DNA from: Sphagnum compactum
Taxonomy: Eukaryota; Bryophyta; Sphagnopsida; Sphagnales
NCBI GenBank assembly: GCA_965153455.1
Contig: OZ234497.1
Coordinates: 11,594,001 to 11,658,000 of the forward strand
Direction of reading: 5' to 3'
DNA: 64,000 nt
Shown here one piece after another: positions 60,680 through 64,000 of the stretch. The position numbers and the translations under genes are program-made. Below the pieces are notes generated by a model. The model did not search any database, had not been told where the DNA came from, and worked only from the letters and a program-made list of their open reading frames with translations. The stretch's first letter is position 1, and every line of letters starts with the position of its first letter.

Positions 60680-63600
60680 TTCAATCAAAAATTTTGTGCG
60701 TGGCCAAATTATTTCCGCGCTAAACCGCTGTCTACCAAACTCGACAATGCCACTGCTGCTTACATCTAGTACTCGACAACAGACCTAAAACTTGGTGTTT
60801 TTTACTTAAGTCAATTTGAAACAAGTTTCATGGAGAACTGACACCCCATACCCTGAAAGCAGGTGGGTAATGAAGAAGTCAATTCATATACACAGTCCCG
60901 TGAATTTCCATAGAAGAAAATTCCTGAAAGCAATTTTCAAACAAGGACCTCAAGAATACCAACCCTGGAGTCCCACGCCAAGGAAAATATGTCTCAGACA
61001 AGACCGACAACACTGTATCTAAAGCTTCTGGTTCTCAAAGGTCAAATCACCCACAAAGACCATTGCGTCCTGGAACTGCTATTCTCTCAATCTCTACAAA
61101 GTACACCAACCAAATCCCACGATCTGAATTAGTCATGAATTCGACCAATCCAACAAACGAATCGAGGACACCAGAATCCCGACATCACAACGTGCTGCAA
61201 CCGGCCAAACTCGAATTCTCGAATGCATATTCCCGAAGGACGAGAAAAAAAACATAAACTCGCAATAAATCTACAAACCCACAGGCTCAAATCTACTACG
61301 CTCTCCTCTCTCCGGCAGCTCTCGAACTACTAGCTGCTAGTAACCCCATCCCTCTTTTTTTTTTTTCCATTTTCCATTCTAGTTCCTGAACTTGCTCTCC
61401 ACAGACAAAAGTTAAACCTACCCCACAAACCTCGGATTAACGAAAATCGAGTCTTTAACTAACAGAGTCACACAGAGAGGAGTGAGAGAGAAGTACACTC
61501 CGTCCCGAAATTTCGCACAAAGGGAGATTGCAACTCTTTTTCAGATATGTGTAGACGCGCAATTGGAAGACACAGAGAAAGCGAATTCATGAGACCAGGA
61601 CCAGAAGCAACAAGCTAGATATTATAACCCTTCAAGAGATTATAACTCTATTATAACTAATCTCAAGTTTCAACACAAGCCAAAGTATCATCTTTCAAAA
61701 ATCCTCATGTAACAATAGACCGATTACCTAGAGGCCCAAATCCCTTAAGCTACTATACTCTATTATAATGAATGTAAGCACAATATCCTTGCCTGGTAGG
61801 CAAGGCCAACAATTATCACCGAATTTTGGTGATAAGGTATCATGGGTCTTTGGAGTATATGAACTTTGATTCCCACCACCCAATAGAGACATGTATGAAA
61901 ATGTGCAATCATGTTTTCCATTCCAAATGCATTGAAGTTGTATGAAGATTTTTGAATTGAGTGCATTCTCTCTACCCATTTTGAATGCAATATATATATA
62001 GACATCAACATTGAAAGCAATTTTCCATTTGAAGCTCTCCACTATCTTCGTAATTTGAATTATTAAAGCTCCTTGGTGAGGACCTTTTTCAAAACCATTC
62101 TTATGTCTTGCTTTTAGTTCACTAAACAAGTTTCAAGATCTTAATTTTGCATGTTCCTGAAACTCTTGATTCATGTTTGTTTTTTGAGTAGGTCATGTCT
62201 TAGGTCATTGTATGTGTTGCCTTCAATTCACTAAACAAGTTTCAAGATTTTAATTCTGCATGTTTTTTAAACTTTTGATTCAAGTTCATTTTAAAGTAAA
62301 CTTGTAACTCATGTTTCAAGTCATTATATGTGTTTCTTTCATTTCAATAAATAAGTTTTCAAAATGTTATGTTTTATTGCAGAACATTAAATTTTTTGAA
62401 AATTTATTTGTTGTTGAAACATGGTTTAGTGTAGGAAATGTTCTAATTTATTTGTTGATGGAACCCAATTCAATGTGAATAACATTCTAATTATTTTATG
62501 GTTGTGGGGGTATTACCCAAAGTTTCCTCTTTTGTTGTGTTACAAAATGTACGCACTTGCAAATCGCATGAATCCAAGTTCAAAGCATAAAATAGAAAAC
62601 ACAAACCTTGGTGTCAACCATTTGTGCGTTGTTTCAAATATGTGTGTCTTATCAATTTTGATAATATTGGGTGTCAATTTAGTTGCACACAACAAAGATC
62701 TCAATTACAAATGTTTTCAAAATAAATTAGTTCATATTTGTTTTTAATATTTCACAATTTAGGTCATTTGCATATGTAAGTAATAATTTGACTCCATGTT
62801 GTTCATAGCCCAATGTTACGAGTCTTCAAGTGGTTTACCCAATGTTTCATGTGGTCTCTAAGTTAGTCATGTTTCAATATTGTATTATTCTTGTTTAGAG
62901 AACCTATTGAAGTTGTTCATTCATAATATGATTCCTTCACCATGTTTCTAGAACCTAAATACTAATAGGAGTCCATGTTTCAAGTAATTTCTTTACACAG
63001 TTTATATTTCAAATCTTGTCTCTTGGTAAGAAGGACAATATAACCAATTGCTAATTCATTGAACTAACCCATGTTTTGCCTTGATTTATTGTTGTCAAAA
63101 AGTTAGATTCTAAGTTGTTTGTGTTTTCCACATTTGCAATTCGCAAGTTTGAAACAATGGTGACAATCAAAAGTGAACATAAGACCATGTGACAAGGTGA
63201 CAACTAGCTAGTTAAGTGCAATAGGTGTCCCTGTGACCATGATGTTTTAAAGTTGGTTCGTCTAGCTTGCCAAAGAATTTTGTGTAGAGGATGTCAAGTT
63301 AAGGAAGATGGCTAGTTGGAAGGTGGTAAGCCAAAAGGTCAACTAAATCAACAAGAAGCAAATTGGTTAAAAGCACCCTGACAAACCAACAAAATCCAAC
63401 AGTAGGCAAAATCTACTAAGCTGGCATAGTCCATATTAGTTGTCTACCATAAACCAATACATTTAGAATATCTATTGGCAATGAATTGAGAAAAGGTTAT
63501 AGAGAGGTCTAAATTGTTGGTGTTTTGAAATTGAGAAAAGGTTGAAATTTTGAGAATTCATTGGCAAACCGATGTAGGAATCTATGAAAATTACCACTAG

Positions 63601-64000
63601 TAATTTGTTGTAACTATTTTCTCTAAATTCAAAAAGAGGACATAGAAGAGAAGAAGGGGTTTGATAGGATTCAGGAAGAGGACATGTAGAACTCTATCCA
63701 TAGTTGGTTGAGGTACATGTTAAGTAGTTTGGAATAGACCATGCTAGTAGCAACCTATAAGACTTCTTTGTATGAATTTGGACTTATCCATCAATATTTG
63801 CACCTATGATAGGCTTGACTTTACTTCCACTGGTTACTTTATGATGTAGGCAATGTGAGTGATAGAGAGTTGCCTTGTCAGTTAGGTATCTAGTATTTGG
63901 TTGATGGGTTTGAGCAAGAACCCACAGCTACTTTCCTGCTAAGATAATTCAAGTGCAGAAAAGTGTAGCTAACATACTCCAATGAGGACATGTCTGCTAT
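60680..64000. other. 5' flank of the ABC1 kinase gene and AT-rich spacer
   Basis: The stretch 60.7-61.6 kb is GC-richer with several CpG and likely holds the promoter and 5' leader of the kinase gene. From 61.6 kb the sequence is AT-rich with no supported gene. Three diverged ~110-bp units recur at about 62118, 62227 and 62338 (TTCACTAAACAAGTTTCAAGAT in the first two). Open frames at 61728-62129 and 62475-62747 have no recognised domain. Confidence 0.55.

Noticed and set aside
1-64000. CRISPR array, bacterial defence locus or prophage
   Set aside because: The window is plant nuclear DNA with spliced genes. The tandem arrays have long units without spacer-repeat alternation.

Overview
This window is nuclear DNA from a land plant. 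It is gene-poor and repeat-rich, with AT-rich spacers, plant-type Copia, CACTA and hAT remnants, several local tandem arrays and multi-exon genes with short GT-AG introns. The best lineage clue is an intact epsilon-tubulin gene at 45.5-50.7 kb. Epsilon-tubulin is generally kept only where centrioles or basal bodies are built, so a plant with swimming sperm (fern, lycophyte, bryophyte, cycad or Ginkgo) is more likely than a flowering plant or conifer. That is an inference, and I cannot name the genus.

Layout. 1-6.0 kb: AT-rich spacer with a 340-bp direct duplication and a CCTA-rich tract. 6.05-7.0 kb: a CACTA-like transposon end with a 140-bp subterminal array. 9.0-10.6 kb (-): probable exons of an unidentified coiled-coil gene, with a perfect 26-bp hairpin nearby. 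13.4-14.2 kb: a 289-bp array. 14.8-16.2 kb: a 343-bp array. 16.8-18.1 kb (-): a broken p24/emp24 cargo-receptor gene below a GC-rich upstream region. 20.4-24.5 kb (-): a decayed Copia element with both LTRs. 25.9-33.0 kb (-): a 20-exon Rab3GAP catalytic subunit gene. 34-42.5 kb: AT-rich spacer with degenerate repeats. 42.5-43.9 kb (-): a hAT-like remnant. 45.5-50.7 kb (+): epsilon-tubulin, 16 exons. 52.75-53.73 kb (+): a secreted two-domain potato inhibitor I-like protein, 3 exons. 54.3-60.7 kb (-): an ABC1/UbiB-family atypical kinase, 12 exons. 61-64 kb: AT-rich spacer.

I built the exon models by hand from homology to remembered family patterns, splice sites and codon phase. Epsilon-tubulin, the inhibitor and the ABC1 kinase are phase-consistent from start to stop. 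Rab3GAP has one unresolved junction and an uncertain first exon. The genes look like independent housekeeping or defence genes, not a cluster. No bacterial-style operon, CRISPR array or rRNA gene is visible, and I found no tRNA gene in a scan by eye.
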